A DNA stretch of 64,000 bases from Arbacia lixula. Its lineage: Eukaryota > Echinodermata > Echinoidea > Arbacioida > Arbaciidae. Numbering within the stretch: position 1 is the stretch's first letter; each line of letters begins with the position of its first letter. Under the pieces are notes generated by a model. That model had not been told where the DNA came from. It searched no databases and was given only the letters and a program-made list of their open reading frames with translations. The position numbers and the translations under genes are program-made. Below, piece by piece: positions 23,825 to 36,844 of this stretch. Location of the stretch: contig OZ022576.1 of the NCBI GenBank assembly GCA_963669155.1, positions 24,324,150 to 24,388,149 of the forward strand, read 5' to 3'.

Positions 23825-24689
23825 CCTCTTTCAGATTTTGAAAGAAATCTATAGTTAGTTGCAGAACTGACTATAACTTTTCTACACTTTTCTCTTTTTC
23901 TTTTCTTTTCTTTTCTCTTTATCACTACTTTGTGACTAGTTCACAACTTTCATCAACACCCACCCTCTTCTTCTACCTCCATTCCATCCCATTCATTTTC
24001 GGTTTAAAACACCGAAAACTAAAGCTAAAAATAGTCTTGTGTAAGTGTTATAAAATATAAAAATTCACCTCTCCTTTTCACTTTTCACTTTCCTTTCCTT
24101 TCTTCACCCCATAAGTGGGCCAATTATCCGAAAGAATACAACCACATGGTGATACCGAAAGTTTTGCTATTTTCTAAATAGTATTTATTAGTACACTCTC
24201 ACCATGGAAACATTCAAAGAACATTTAAAGACGAATCACTGTATCATTCTTCTCTTTTCTCAGTCCGTCCGTAGGTGGAGCTGCACAAGAAATTGCGAAT
24301 GATTCGTCTACTGTAGCCAGATCCCTCTATTGAATAATTTGGTTTAAAAATGCCAAACAGCCTGAAAGGCAGACTAAGCGGTAGGCGGTGTCGAGTCTCG
24401 ACATCGAGGTGCTGACTGGCTTCGCGCAGCCGGGCCGGCCACGCAGAGAGGAAGACTCGATTCCCGTTTGATTAGTTCCACGTCGGCTCCCTGATCAATG
24501 CTCGTGACGGCGATGACACGGCGTTGTTTGGGTAAGGACGAGGCGGTTCATCTCATCTCAAAGGAAAGTCACGACTCCGTGTTAATTACGTTTCTTGGAG
24601 AGCGTTGTTTTATATGTGCCAGGTAGTATGTATGTACGAATGAGGTTTAGATTGGAATCGCGGATTTACTAGGAGCATCTTCCTATTGT

Positions 24690-25075
24690 TTTAAAGGGCA
24701 TATGACACAGCAAGGCAAAAAAAGCCTTCAAAACGTAATTGTTAGCACTCTTCTTGCCAATGGTCTTAAATTCATGTATTGTCTATTTTAGAAGCTTGCT
24801 GAAAGTTATTTGCCCTCAAATGATCTACATTTGGAGTAATGAGTGATTAAATCACAAATCCTCAAAATGTTCGGCCCGAACATTTTGAGGATTTAATCAT
24901 TAATCATTAATTATCCATCATTAATTATCCAATATATGGATCATTTGAGGGCAAATAACTTTCAGCAAGCTTCTAAAATTGACAATACACGAATGTAAGA
25001 CCATTGGCAAGAAGATTGCTAACAATTACGTTTTGAAGGCTTTTTTGCCTTCCCAGTACAGTATATGCCGTTTAA
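24690..25075. mobile_element. Foldback element, long palindrome of about 385 bp
   Basis: The two halves are inverted copies centred at 24875 (CTCAAAATGTTCGG / CCGAACATTTTGAG). Matching arm segments include GCAAGGCAAAAAAAGCCTTC, CAAAACGTAATTGTTAGCA, TTCTTGCCAATGGTCTTA, AGAAGCTTGCTGAAAGTTAT and TTGCCCTCAAATGATC. The outer ends are TTTAAAGGGCATAT and ATATGCCGTTTAA. There is no coding capacity. The TTTAA flanks may be a target duplication. Confidence 0.8.
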
Positions 25076-25151
25076 CCCACTCAGTTCCAAACAATAACAG
25101 CGCCACGTCAATCATAACACAATTTGTCGCCCATGGACTGAGAGACTTAAC
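25071..25151. mobile_element. Short MITE, copy 2 (about 80 bp)
   Basis: It begins TTTAACCCACTCAGTTCCAA and ends GGACTGAGAGACTTAA, with an interior matching the copy at 16681-16762 (AACAATAACAG...GTCAATCATAACACA). It abuts the foldback element directly, sharing TTTAA. Confidence 0.5.
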
Positions 25152-25552
25152 ATATCTCAGAACAGGCAAAATGAGGCTTGGAAATGTGTACAGCTCTTAA
25201 AGGAACCCTGTATGAAATGTAAATATTGGGACGTAAAGGATAAGAGCTTGGAGCTGTAGGTTGATAGTTCATTGGTAAGAACTATTCGATGCATCGTTTG
25301 TTGTAAAATTCACCTTTCTTCATTTTGTACACAGGTTTCAATCAAGTCATTCAGTGGAGGTTTATATTATGTCCTGCATAAAGCCTGTACTACTGCATGG
25401 GGTGATTGGGCACAGTATTTCAGCCACACAAAGTCACGCCTGAGATATATCACGTGAAGTTAAGACAACGATTGGCATGTTCTCCGAGAGATTATCTTTA
25501 AGAATACAGTTTTTTTATGACTGTGTTTGAGCATAACAAAATTGCAAGTATG

Positions 25553-25553
25553 T

Positions 25554-25592
<39 letters not shown>

Positions 25593-25702
25593 TGTGTGTT
25601 TCGTTCATGTGCATGTATGTTTGAGAGTGTCATGTTTGTATGTGTGTGTGTGTGTGCGTGTGTGTTGTCTGCGTAGCATATTCTATGTGTATGTGTGTGT
25701 AA
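25553..25702. repeat. (TG)n microsatellite
   Basis: Two TG runs (about 25557-25599 and 25637-25668) with interruptions. Confidence 0.95.
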
Positions 25703-26475
25703 GCTTCCTTTAAAATAGGAAGGAGTATGTTCTTTTCTTTTTTTTAATACCTTCAGCAAATATTTTCAAATGATTATGTCACCGTCTTAACACCGTCATA
25801 CCACAAAAGTGTATTAAACAGAGTGAATATTATTGTATGGATTTGTTCTGAAAGAGTTATAGGTTTTATTAATACTTTGAGAGTACGGTAACCGAATCTG
25901 TACATCTCACGTACCCCGAAAACACGGCGAACAACCTTCCGCACCACCTCAGTAATTATGAGTCGTTAAGAAAACAAACAAAGCCCCCGCGTTAATACCA
26001 ACACAAAAGCTAATCTCAAGCCAGGGATAAAAGGGGAAGAAGTGAAGAAAGAAAGAACGAGAGGAAGAAAGAATAGAGCGGTGGGCATTTATTTTGAGCG
26101 CTCGGAACAAAACAGTAAGTGGATCTCGGGGGTCACTCCGGGTCTCATACTCGCCCAGTCAATGACCCTCGTCGTGCCAGTCATTTGCCAGTCAGATACC
26201 AAAGCAGAACAGAAAGTGGTCATAATAATTAGTTCTGTATTGCCCCCTTCCTGCGTAGTGTGTTTTCAGCTCTCCTGGACGATGGAGAATTGGCTAATCG
26301 TTCTGATTTTCCTACAGAGTTTGTGCTTTGTTTTGTATATTTTATCCTACTGGGAGAAGACCGCAACAAGATCAGCAGTTGAAATATTGCGTTGGCTGTT
26401 TAGACTCACTGGTTTGACTTTTTGGCATTCTTGTCTTACCCTCCTCTGAACAAAAATGTAATATTCCCTCCTCTC

Positions 26476-26515
<40 letters not shown>
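26476..26515. repeat. Compound poly-C/(CT)n tract
   Basis: A C run of about 10 bases followed directly by CT dinucleotides. Confidence 0.95.
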
Positions 26516-26517
<2 letters not shown>

Positions 26518-27678
26518 AATCTATGTACATGTATTATATCTCGCCCACTTCCTGTATGTCTGTCCACTCTCCTTTTCCTCCTCCCTATCTTGTTGTTCTC
26601 TCTCTATCCAGTACCCCCAAGATGAAAATGAATACACAATTTAGTTACTTATTTGGGTATTCCTTTCCCAATTTTCATCTTCGTATATACATTTATACAT
26701 TATACACTCAAGTATATCCCTGGATCATGCACTGTCCTTTAATTTCGTCTTTGTATCGATATTCCTCTGTCAAGACTTTGAGACAACAGTGGCAATAATA
26801 AGAAGTTAAAGACCCCTTCGAAATAAAAAAAAAATAAAAAAAAACAAGAGATGAAGACAGACATTGTACTATCGGATTCAGAGGACATTCACCTAATACG
26901 TTGTGATCAGTCAATTGAGAAACAAAACCCGCCAATCTCGATTATGTGTAGGCCTATAGTGCGATCGTTTATTTCGAGGCACCGACCATCATTGTGTGTG
27001 GTGGGTATCGACCGCTAGCGACACCTTCAAATATCGATCATTGCGTGATCGAATCGAGCGATCTGCCGATAATCTCTATCCTCCGGTGTAATGTAATGTT
27101 TACGGACTTTACCTCTTCGGTTGCATGTGCTGCGAGCTCAGAAGCAGTGTTACTAGTGGGAGTCAACGTCTTATTTCACGAGGTGTTTCGCGTGTTTACT
27201 TAATTTATTACTCGATCATTTGTAACAATCGATTATATCGAGTGAGGGAACGGTGCACTGTATCTCTGGAGAAAGTTGGTTTTCCCTAATTCCCTCTGGT
27301 GCGATTTGTTATGGGCGCTGCCTTTTCGATTTCACTTCCAACAGGATTCGGGTACACGTTTATTAGAGCGTGTAAGCATATTGTTTGTCGTTTGTTTTTC
27401 TTTAATTTTAGATACTTAGTCTGACCGGAAGAAAACAATAGATGTAGGCTATACATGAGAGAAGTAGAGCGGTCACGAGTTAATATGTCGCAAAGGAAGC
27501 TATCGGTGAGTGACAACCAAAGAAACCACTTCCATAATATATGCACTCATGCAGTAATAATGAAAAAAACATTATAATGGATGTTTTAAATAACGTGATG
27601 TCCGTAGTGAAATAACGATGTTTTTTGTTCATAACTATGAGTCTGATCTCCATTTTTCGGCTCCTCACACCATTCCTC

Positions 27679-27681
<3 letters not shown>

Positions 27682-27730
<49 letters not shown>

Positions 27731-28560
27731 CTCCTTTTCTCATTTTCTTCGCTATCATTATGAGAACGGACATGGGGCCGACGGCAGTAGGACTAGGATT
27801 AACACAACCTTTTCCACCCCTGCTTCATTCAATCCGAGGATCCCGTCACACCCCTTTCTCATCCTCCTCCTTCATCACGAGAAGGAACAGAGATCGACGA
27901 GAGCGGTCCATCCCCTTCTCCCCGTTTCACCCCGTCTCTCTGTCCTCCTCGTCCTCTTTCTCCATTCTCCAACTCAATAACGAGAAGGGGCATGGGATCG
28001 AAGAAAGCACGACGAGGATAAGCACACCCTTTTACACCCTTCGTGATGCACCCCATACCACCTCCCCCTCTTGCTCTTTATTCCTCCTCCTCCTCCTCCT
28101 CCTCCTCCTCCTCCTCCTCCTCCTCCTCTTCACCCTTCTCCTCCTCCTCCTCCTCCTCCTCCTCTTCACCCTTCTCCTCCTCCTCTTCCTACTTCGCACC
28201 CTCCTTCTTTTTATTCTTAACCACGAGAAGGGGCAGGGGTTGAACAAGGCGGAAAGCGATTTAACGCACACTCTTTCACCACCTTCATGCACCCCACCAT
28301 CTCCACTCCCCTCCCCTATCAAGCTCTCTTTCCTTCTCTTTCTCCTCCTGCTTCTTCGTCTCCATCTTAATCACGAGAAAGGGAAGGGGTTGAACAAGAC
28401 GGAACGAGGCGGAACGAGGTTTAACACACCTTCTTCCACCACTTTCTTCATGCATCCCGCCACCTCCCCTCCCCCTCGTCTTCTTTCTCCCACTTCTTCG
28501 TCTCCTTCTTAATCAGGAGAAGGGGCAGGGGGTCGGCGGGAACGAGGAGAGGATTAACAC
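27682..28560. repeat. Degenerate minisatellite with (CT)n and (CTC)n blocks
   Basis: A (CT)n run (27682-27724) is followed by about six diverged units of 100-240 bp. Each holds an ATNACGAGAAGGGGCA-like box (near 27755, 27875, 27977, 28220, 28366, 28511), then a GAACAAGGCGGAA / ATTAACACACC box, then a CACC/CTTCATGCACCCC box. A long (CTC)n block (28080-28195) interrupts the array. Several frames stay open across it because stops are rare in such sequence. Coding is not supported. Confidence 0.7.
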
Positions 28561-28695
28561 ACCCTTTTTTTCTAGCATTATCCGTCTGCTCGCCTGTTTT
28601 GTTTTCTGTCTGCAAAACCACATCCTCTCTCCTAACACCACCGTCTTACGGCCGCCAGACCGTGCTGAAAGGAGGGGATATAAGCCCACAGCACC

Positions 28696-28705
28696 CCCCC
28701 CCCCC

Positions 28706-28736
<31 letters not shown>

Positions 28737-28756
28737 ACACACAAACAAACACACAC
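28696..28756. repeat. Poly-C followed by (CA)n
   Basis: About 12 C and then CA dinucleotides with a few interruptions. Confidence 0.95.
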
Positions 28757-31074
28757 GCATACACACGAGTCCTCATTATTATGGACCTACTTACTCCGAT
28801 CTTATCATTGGACCATCAACATCTTTATTAACAGAAATTCGAAAATAACAATGTATCACGATGGGGCAATGAATTACATCGTCATTGGCACTACCACTAG
28901 TTTAACAACCACTTTCTTCATCCACGTTGTCTTCGAGTGCGATCTCAGATCAACTCGTTGGCTCTTGAGACTTTCACCATGGACCCGACGACGAAGTAGT
29001 GTCTGTGGTTGTCCTAATAGGCGCCTTAGAGTACCGAAGTGTGACGTCACATGAGCATGTTGTCAAGACAACTGGTTCCGAACCACGTGGGTTTTTATCA
29101 AACAACGGTGATCATGGCAGGATCTATCAATGAGAGTGCCCGACACGGTCCCGCTAGATAATGTCGCAACAGTAAAACTCTCACTTAAGTGATGATGTTC
29201 ATAACCAGAAACCTGCATAGTCTGACGACACCACTTCAGTATACTCTTTGGGTTTGATAACAGCAGTAAAAAAAAGAAAAGCAACGTTGTAACATTTTGA
29301 GGGAGGGAGGAGATGGCCTCGAATTATCTATTGTCACGTGGAGAAGAAACTCCTTCCCGTTGCCGATACCACCCGCACATTCTCTGGAATCCGTCAAACC
29401 GGATAAAGGCGATTAGCCAGTAATCTCCAAGCGATCATGCTTTAATCGATTGGACTTGAACCTGACAAAGTCACGTCGCGACAGAGCGTGTAAAAGGCTT
29501 AATGATAATGGTGAGATCTTTGTTTGGGTGCATGAAGCATTACGAGCTTGATACGGCTTAATCACTGTCTTTGTTGAAAGGAGATGTCATTCACTAAATG
29601 CAGCTGGGAACGTATTAATCAGACTGAGAAAGTTGTACCAGAACTAAAGGTTTCACACTAGTACGTTCACGATCGCGGTATACCCAAGATTTTGCAACTT
29701 TCTTTGTGTATTGATGGCATAACCAGTAAAATATGGAAAAAGCCATGTTTTATCTTTATCATTAGAATAATGCACTTACAATGTCACTTCAGCTGAAAGG
29801 AATATCGACATGATCGTAGGACCCCCTCTGGCGTTCAAACACATGTAACATTACACAATATGGGAGGCCAGTCGATCCGGCGAGAAACGCGTGTTAACAT
29901 TCATGTTTACATTAATGGGTGCAGAAGTCGCCTTCTAGTGTGCTCAATAAGACAAGCATGGCTGATATAGGATTTAGCTAAAAGGCATACTTGCTACAGT
30001 CTCTTAAGTGTACCATCCATTCCCCCTTCCCCGTTTCACAATCTCACTATTTTCATTCTTTGAGGCATTTTTGCTGTTTCAGCTGTCTCCCTGCCTCATC
30101 CCTCTTCTTCCCCTGCAGATAACGTCACCCTCGAACAATGCACGCGCAATGAGCGAAAGGGCGTGGAAAATTGGCGCGCGGCTGTGAAAAATGGCCTGCA
30201 TAAAAAAGTGGTATTTGTCACATCACGAGGCACATCTTAGCGATCGATACTATCGAACGCTTTCTACCCAAATTACCGGACAAGCGGGGATGATGGAATC
30301 AGATTTGCAACAGTCAGCAGGTCTTGAACTCGTGACAGTGCAGGCGTCTCAAGGCGATATGCTTTGAAAAGGGATGGACCGGGGAGGAAATCAAAAGAAA
30401 ATAGTCTTAATCATAATTACTGGAAACTACCGGGAATTATCTTTTTGCCGGTGGTATCTGAATGGAATCTTAAAAACACGCGGTATTTATTATGACGCAT
30501 CGTTCATCACGGGGTCTTACCAGACGCTCCGAGATATTTTGTAATGTGTCCTGAAACAACACAATATTGCTGTTTTAAGATCATCATAGGAAATGGTGTT
30601 CAAACAACGACTCGTAATATATGGGGTTGTTTTATTCCCGAATCGAGAACAATATGATTTTGAAGAAAAATATGTCCTCGGCTCATTAATCATGCATCCC
30701 TGATTCATATTCCTGAACATGATAAATAAATTGTGAATCATAAAGAACTAGGGTGAACATAACTCTTTGTTAAATCATTAACTTGTCTAATAAATAGTTT
30801 ATCCTTCTTCGTTCTACCACGTCCTTCCAAATTATACTTACATATACTAGCACACTTTCGTATTGAACCATAACTTTGAGAGGCCAAGTGGTCGATGTGA
30901 TTTTTTTTTTATATTTTGTTATAAAATCCAATTTGCACATTTGATTAATCGGAATTATATCCCCGTCATTGTGTTAGAAATGTAAAGAATGTACAGCTAC
31001 GTCAAATGAAGTTACAATCTACTGAAGATAAGAATGTCTTTGTTATGTTTTAGAGTGAATTAGCCCACACCATC

Positions 31075-31264
31075 CCTCTCTCTCTCTTTCTCCCTTTATA
31101 TTCCTCCCTCACCCCTTCACTCTATCTTACTCGCTTACTCTCTCCCTGTCTTCCCCTCTCTCTCTTTCTCTCTTACCCTACCTCCCTCCCTCTCTCCCTC
31201 ATTATCCCACTCTCTCTTTCCGTGTCTCCCCCTCTCTCTCACACATTTTATCCCTCCCCCATAT

Positions 31265-31299
<35 letters not shown>

Positions 31300-31400
31300 T
31301 CGCACTATCCCTCCTTTCCGCTCTCTTTCTTTCTCTCTCTCTCTCTCTCTCTCCCTCCTTCTCACCACCTCGCTCTCTCTCAATCGTACACATCCTCTCT
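31075..31400. repeat. CT-rich simple-sequence block, about 320 bp
   Basis: Long homopyrimidine stretch with several CT dinucleotide runs (for example 31268-31297 and 31332-31352). Confidence 0.9.
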
Positions 31401-32502
31401 CCCGTTGTAAATGGTTACAACGCAGTAAAAATCTTGCGAAAGAAGACAAATCCGCATTTTTAGTATTCTCCAGTTTCGAAATCACACCCGTCGTGTGATA
31501 AAAGAAGTGCTACAGCCCCAGGCAAGCCCAGGATACCACATTACAAACATATGAGAAAACAGAGAGAAGAACAATGACGAGAGAAATGATGAGATGGGGT
31601 GGAAAGGTTGAAGAGAAAAGGGGTCATATTGAAAGAGAGAAAGGTGGAAGAAAAATATGGGGAGGAGACGATCTGAGGAGGGAAAGGGTGGTAAGGAGGA
31701 TAGTAGGAGAACGTGAAGGCGAAGGGCAGGCGGAAGATGAAGGCGGACAAAAACAAGGAGTGATGGTGGAGGGAGAGGGGGTGGAGAGGGGGTGGAAGTA
31801 ACAAAAAACACGAATGTTTTTATGTTCTTTGAGACACCTTATCTATGCGTTTTCTTAATTTGGGGGTATTTCTATATCCATGTTAAATTATAATTCATCG
31901 TCCATGTGTTAGTATCACTCTAATATCATCCAAATGCAAGAATAATAATAATATCTTCCATTTCCGTTTTTCTCTTTTCTCTCTCTCTTTCCCTATCTTT
32001 CCCGTCCCCTTTCTGTTAACCATTTCTCTTTGAATGCTCGAAACTTCCGCGTCTTGCATGTGTGGCAACAGGTCGCAACTTTTAGGGTGATGTTGAGGTT
32101 CAGCTCGGTCACAACCTGTATCAAAGCTCTAGTCCTCCCTTTGGTCACAACACGCGGCTTCCACCCAACCAGCGTCCACCCGGCCAATGTCCGAGCGGTC
32201 AGTGCCCCGTTCCACATCCGTGCTTTCCTCCTCCACCAAGCTACATAATCAGAGATAAAGTTTCACTGCAAGTCCCACTGTCACTGACCATACTGAGACA
32301 AAGAAAGAACAAACTTGTCGAAATTAATGACCCTTTGAACGACCTTTTCCGCTCCATTTCCTCTTTTGTTTTGTTATGTTTTATTTTGCTTTAGGACAAC
32401 GTGTGCACTACGCAATGTGCCTATAGCATTGCTCGCTTGTATTTGTGACTTCGTGAGTTGGGGGAAACGGCAAATTTGGAAACAAAACTCCCTTGATACC
32501 TT

Positions 32503-32543
32503 TTTTCTTTCTTTCTCTCTCTCTCTCTCTCTCTCGCTCTCTC

Positions 32544-32611
<68 letters not shown>

Positions 32612-32645
32612 CCCCTCTCTCTCTCTCTCTCTGTCACACACACAC
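32503..32645. repeat. (CT)n microsatellite ending in (CA)n
   Basis: About 125 bp of CT dinucleotides with single-base interruptions and an internal C6 run, then a short CA run. Confidence 0.97.
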
Positions 32646-33654
32646 ATGCTGATTACATAATAGCATGAAACGAAGCGCCCACAAAAACCCGAAACATAAA
32701 CCTCAATTACCACCAAGGCAAGAGGAGTAAGTAGCCGGGGTGTCGAGCGCGCTGGAGGCAGGCCGCATGAAAAGGACGGGTAGATTTAGACATCTCATCA
32801 TGATCATGAACAAAAAAACTGCCCATGGTGTAATTTTAGATTCAAACAAAATTATTGCTTATTTGATTTCCACTACGTTTCTGATACGCCACATTCATTT
32901 TCACATTGTTGAATGTTTTTGTCCAATACGCCTCTAAATTTATCGAAAAATAAACACCTTTGTATCGTTTTCAATTAATAAAGCAAGTTCTGTTAGCAAA
33001 ATATTTAAAATATAAATACACTTTCATCAATGCAAATCCCGATGCATACGAAACATTGTGTTGGATTCCACACTAGGTCTCGTGTAGGCTGTGCGATCGC
33101 ATGTGTTTTCGCTAACGATACACAGGCCCAATCGTAGGCTCTCGTCTGTTGCCAAAAATAACAGACCATGGCCAGATTTTCTTTCTATCTTTCTTTGTCT
33201 GCTCTCGTAGGGAAACTTTGCCAAGATAAACTAATTTGAAGCTGTTGTCGTGAACTTTGCCACAACATTTCTCTTTCGGCAAAAAACGGTGGTTGTCGTG
33301 CGAGGCGAGTTGCTTAAAGGGAGTGTGTCCGTTTTGCAGACAAAACCAAAATGTTGTTTTACTTTGCATGATGTAGGTCAACTTTGTGGACTATGAACCT
33401 TATCATTATTTTTAAAATGCACGAAAACCTCCTAGTTTGCCTCTCAGGCCCAAATTATTTTGGAAATACGAATACGATATGGTATTCTCCTCAGTGATAG
33501 CCCCCGACGAATCATTGCGACTTGGAAGGAGAATACAGTGCCTGGTGTTGATAAAGCGAGCCGCAATAGCCAGGTGTCGTGCAACACACCTGTATCAATG
33601 TTTCCGCGTTTAGTTAGGTAGTGTTACAGTAAATACCTGTCCATTCTCTCTCAT

Positions 33655-33678
33655 TCTCCTCTCTCTCTCCCCCCCCCC

Positions 33679-33736
<58 letters not shown>
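33655..33736. repeat. Compound poly-C/(CT)n tract
   Basis: A run of about 20 C (from 33669) followed by about 45 bp of CT dinucleotides. Confidence 0.97.
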
Positions 33737-33740
<4 letters not shown>

Positions 33741-35264
33741 ACCTTCTTGTTCTATCTCCTCGTTAATCACCGCATTCAGTGAAAAAGACAATGAAATCGG
33801 AAGAATTGAAGAAATTAGCACGAAGTGTACACACTATTTATTGGCCAGTGCAAACAAGCGCAGCACATAACCACTTAAAAACAGCCCCGCAAGTACCGGC
33901 TGGTTCACACTTCTCTTTGAAGTTGTTCGGAGTTTGTAAAGGTGTTACGCACACGGTGCTGACAATGTGGCAAGGCATATAGACATACCTGTAGGTACAC
34001 CTCTATACCAATACAGGTACATATTTGCGGATCATTCTCAAATTATGTCCGATAGTTTTTATTTATTGGAAATTGTTCAAAGGTTCAAATCATGCGATTA
34101 TTGAAATCGTGCAATGAATTTGAAAAAAAAAAAAAAATTTCGTGATTCACAATGAAACAGTTTTATTAGTTCTACGACTTTTATTTATTCTGATGCTTTT
34201 TTTTATTAAAACAACTAAACAATTATTTTTTAAAAGAAGGAATATCAAGCAAGATTTCATTCGTAAAAAAAAAAAAAAAAAATTTTTTTATCAAACATTT
34301 GAGTTACGTATACAATGTACTTCAATGGGGAAAATTTGATGTCACCACTAGTAGTACAATATGTTAACAAATGCCTATTCATCAACATTCCATCATTACC
34401 TTACAGATTTCTATTCTTTTGTTTTCAAGGAACATATCTTAATGTTGAGACATTTCGTGAAAAGTTGTACATTGTCATTATCGTATGGTTCAAAGGATGT
34501 CTTTTTTTTCTACGTGTATAACTCATCGAAAGTGACATAAAGTGAATCACAGAGAGTGTTGTTTTTTGTAAATCGATGGAATGCTGAAGTTTGTGAGTTC
34601 TTACATACCGACACTGTAAGATTGGTGATCAGTGTGAACGGCTTCTGGTCAATGTGTTCAGCGCGGCAATGTGAACTGACCCGCGCTGGGTACGTAGTTA
34701 ACCTCATAACATCCATGCGTTAATGGCCAGTCTTTCATCTTTGCCGAAGTTTAATTCGTTCATAGCGGTACGCTGTTCCACCGCTTAGTGCCCATGATAT
34801 TGAAAAAATATGTCATTCATACTCCAACGACATTGCGTACATTTTCGCGACAGCTCTTCTGTAAATCAATACATATAACTATGAAATCCTTAATTACATT
34901 TATGAGTACTATAGTACGGTTAAAAATAGTGAGAAACCATAATGTCAGAACTCGCGTTTTCGCCTGATATTTTGTCTGACAAATTAGGCTTACATGGACC
35001 ACAATCTAACGTATAACAACTACCCACGAATGCCTCAGATAAAAAGAGAATATTCAATGCTATCGCACACGATACGACATTGTAACGATTCTGCAGTCGT
35101 AAAAGGGCCTACTACGGGAAATGTGCAGTAACCTTCGTGCACAAATCCGCTGATCGGGTCCTGCGATTTAGCCAGTCGCAGAGTCGTATGACCGGATCGT
35201 GTCGTCTGCGATGACCAAGATAATTCCTTACATCATGGTGAAATCAACAATAATGTTAATCAAT

Positions 35265-35790
35265 TTAAGGGATAGTCCACCCTGAAGTTATATTAGTTTC
35301 AATACAAGCAGACACAATAAAGGTTTGACGAAAGATGAAGTTATAATCTTTTGCAATTTAAATTTTAAAACGTCACGTGCGAGGTGCTACCCCGTCATTA
35401 TGTTGTGTACTGTATGATTCCATTATTGCTCCTTCTCTGTTTTTAATGAAGAGAATTGTTCTTTTTCATAGAGGCATGCTTATTATGTGTTTCTAGTGAT
35501 GTATCAAATGCACAGGTAAAATGATCCACATCCATTTTCAAACATGAATGTACACAACATATGGGAGAGCACCTCGCACGTGACGTCACAAAATCAAAAC
35601 TTTAAAAGATCATAACTTTCTTATCCTTCGACAGATTTTCATGAAACCTTCATATCTTATAGGATATATGTATAATAATTATATGATTAACCTATTCGCC
35701 CGTCCTGCTATTCTGTAAAGGTTTACCTATCGAAAACTCAACTCAAACCAATTCACGATCTGCAATACTACCCCCAATCCCTTTAATCTG
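35265..35790. mobile_element. Palindromic element with CRE and E-box in its arms
   Basis: Inverted arms: GACGAAAGATGAAGTTATAA and CGTCACGTGCGAGGTGCT on the left (35327-35388), and their complements on the right (about 35571-35645). The centre is near 35490. The right arm contains CACGTGACGTCAC, an E-box overlapping a full CRE palindrome; the left arm has CACGTG with a CRE half site. Outer ends near 35265 (TTTAAGGGATAG) and 35790 (CAATCCCTTTAAT) may be the termini. No ORF. Confidence 0.5.
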
Positions 35791-36019
35791 TACTCTCCCC
35801 TGTTCGTGCCTGATCGTGAATCCAGTGCTGCATGCACAGTTGAATCGGTCCGTGCTAAAATCCGTTTGATCCTACCAATCAATCTTACCCAGATCACTGT
35901 TTGCACACCAATCTTTCCTCACTCTTTCTATGACCAATCAGGTTGTTTGAAAGCTTTTTGGTGGCATTTCCTTTCTTCTTTCTCTTTCCTTGTTTTCTTT
36001 TTGCCACTTTCTTCATTCT

Positions 36020-36180
36020 TCATACACACATTCTCATCCTTACACGTGGAGACAAGCAACATACATCCATCCCCTCGAACACACACACGCATCTACACAC
36101 ATACATACACCCCCACCTATTTGCATACACGTATACACGCACACACGCCCGCATACATACATACGCATACACATAACAGA
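36020..36180. repeat. CA/TACA-rich simple sequence
   Basis: Interrupted CACA, ACATACATAC and CGCACACA runs. Confidence 0.85.
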
Positions 36181-36202
36181 CGAATACATAATATATGAAG
36201 AA

Positions 36203-36265
36203 CATTGACCATTTAATTGACCATTTAGTACATTGGCCATTTAGTACATTGACCATTTAGTACAT
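36203..36265. repeat. 18-bp tandem repeat
   Basis: Three to four units of CATTGACCATTTAGTA, with one substitution (GG for GA) in the third unit. Confidence 0.9.
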
Positions 36266-36736
36266 AACAAATACGAAATTACAGGTAGGCGTAATAAACG
36301 AGTGCACGAACACTAAATTGTCGAAATGCGTATTATAATTCCTTAACTAGTTATCAACAAACCTCACACAGAGCCCCATAATGACGTTAATCACTTCTCT
36401 CAAGACACGCAAGACTGCAACAGATTGCTCCCAAATCGATTAAGGCGAAATCTGTGTCCCTTGGTCAACATGTCGTTTCTCTGATTCTTTCCCAAACAGC
36501 GGTCCCAATTAGTTTACGAGTGTGGCACGCGAAGTTCAAAGCGACTTCCCGCGCCTTTTGAAAGAGGCCGCCCGCACGAGACTCCAAGCCAAATAATCTA
36601 ATCGAATTCAGAACAATGATCAAACACATTCCAGACTCAAAAATAGCACAAATGAGTAATTGTGGTCAAATGGGTTGTCGTTATAAGAAGGATTATACTC
36701 CGGATTTTGTTAGGAGAAGCAGCCCAGGTAAGGACG

Positions 36737-36844
36737 CCCCCCCCCCCCCTCTCTCTCTCTCTCTCTCATTTACACACACTGTTTTGATACACAAGCACGC
36801 ACATACACGCACATACACATATACACACACACACATACACATAA
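36737..36844. repeat. Poly-C/(CT)n followed by CA-rich sequence
   Basis: C13, then (CT)n to about 36766, then an interrupted CA-rich stretch. Confidence 0.95.

Larger units (their letters stand above)
23330..24080 (+). mobile_element. 5'-truncated Penelope-like retroelement, 3' part
   Basis: About 70 codons resembling the C-terminal end of Penelope-like GIY-YIG endonucleases are followed by a 3' region with a duplicated block (TTTCACGCTC...GTGCACAC...CATTCGCGCCG at about 23579-23617 and 23637-23674), then a GCCCGAAACGTCGAGACTGA stretch of the kind common near Penelope-element 3' ends, then a pyrimidine-rich tail. No reverse transcriptase precedes it, so it is a 5'-truncated copy. Higher GC than its neighbourhood supports insertion. 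The right boundary is approximate. Confidence 0.45.

Noticed and set aside
26042-26449. 135-codon plus frame with hydrophobic stretches
   Set aside because: Begins at GTG, has no similarity I recognise and no splice or promoter context.
36203-36265. CRISPR-like short repeats
   Set aside because: Head-to-tail 18-bp units without spacers, in animal DNA; a simple tandem repeat.
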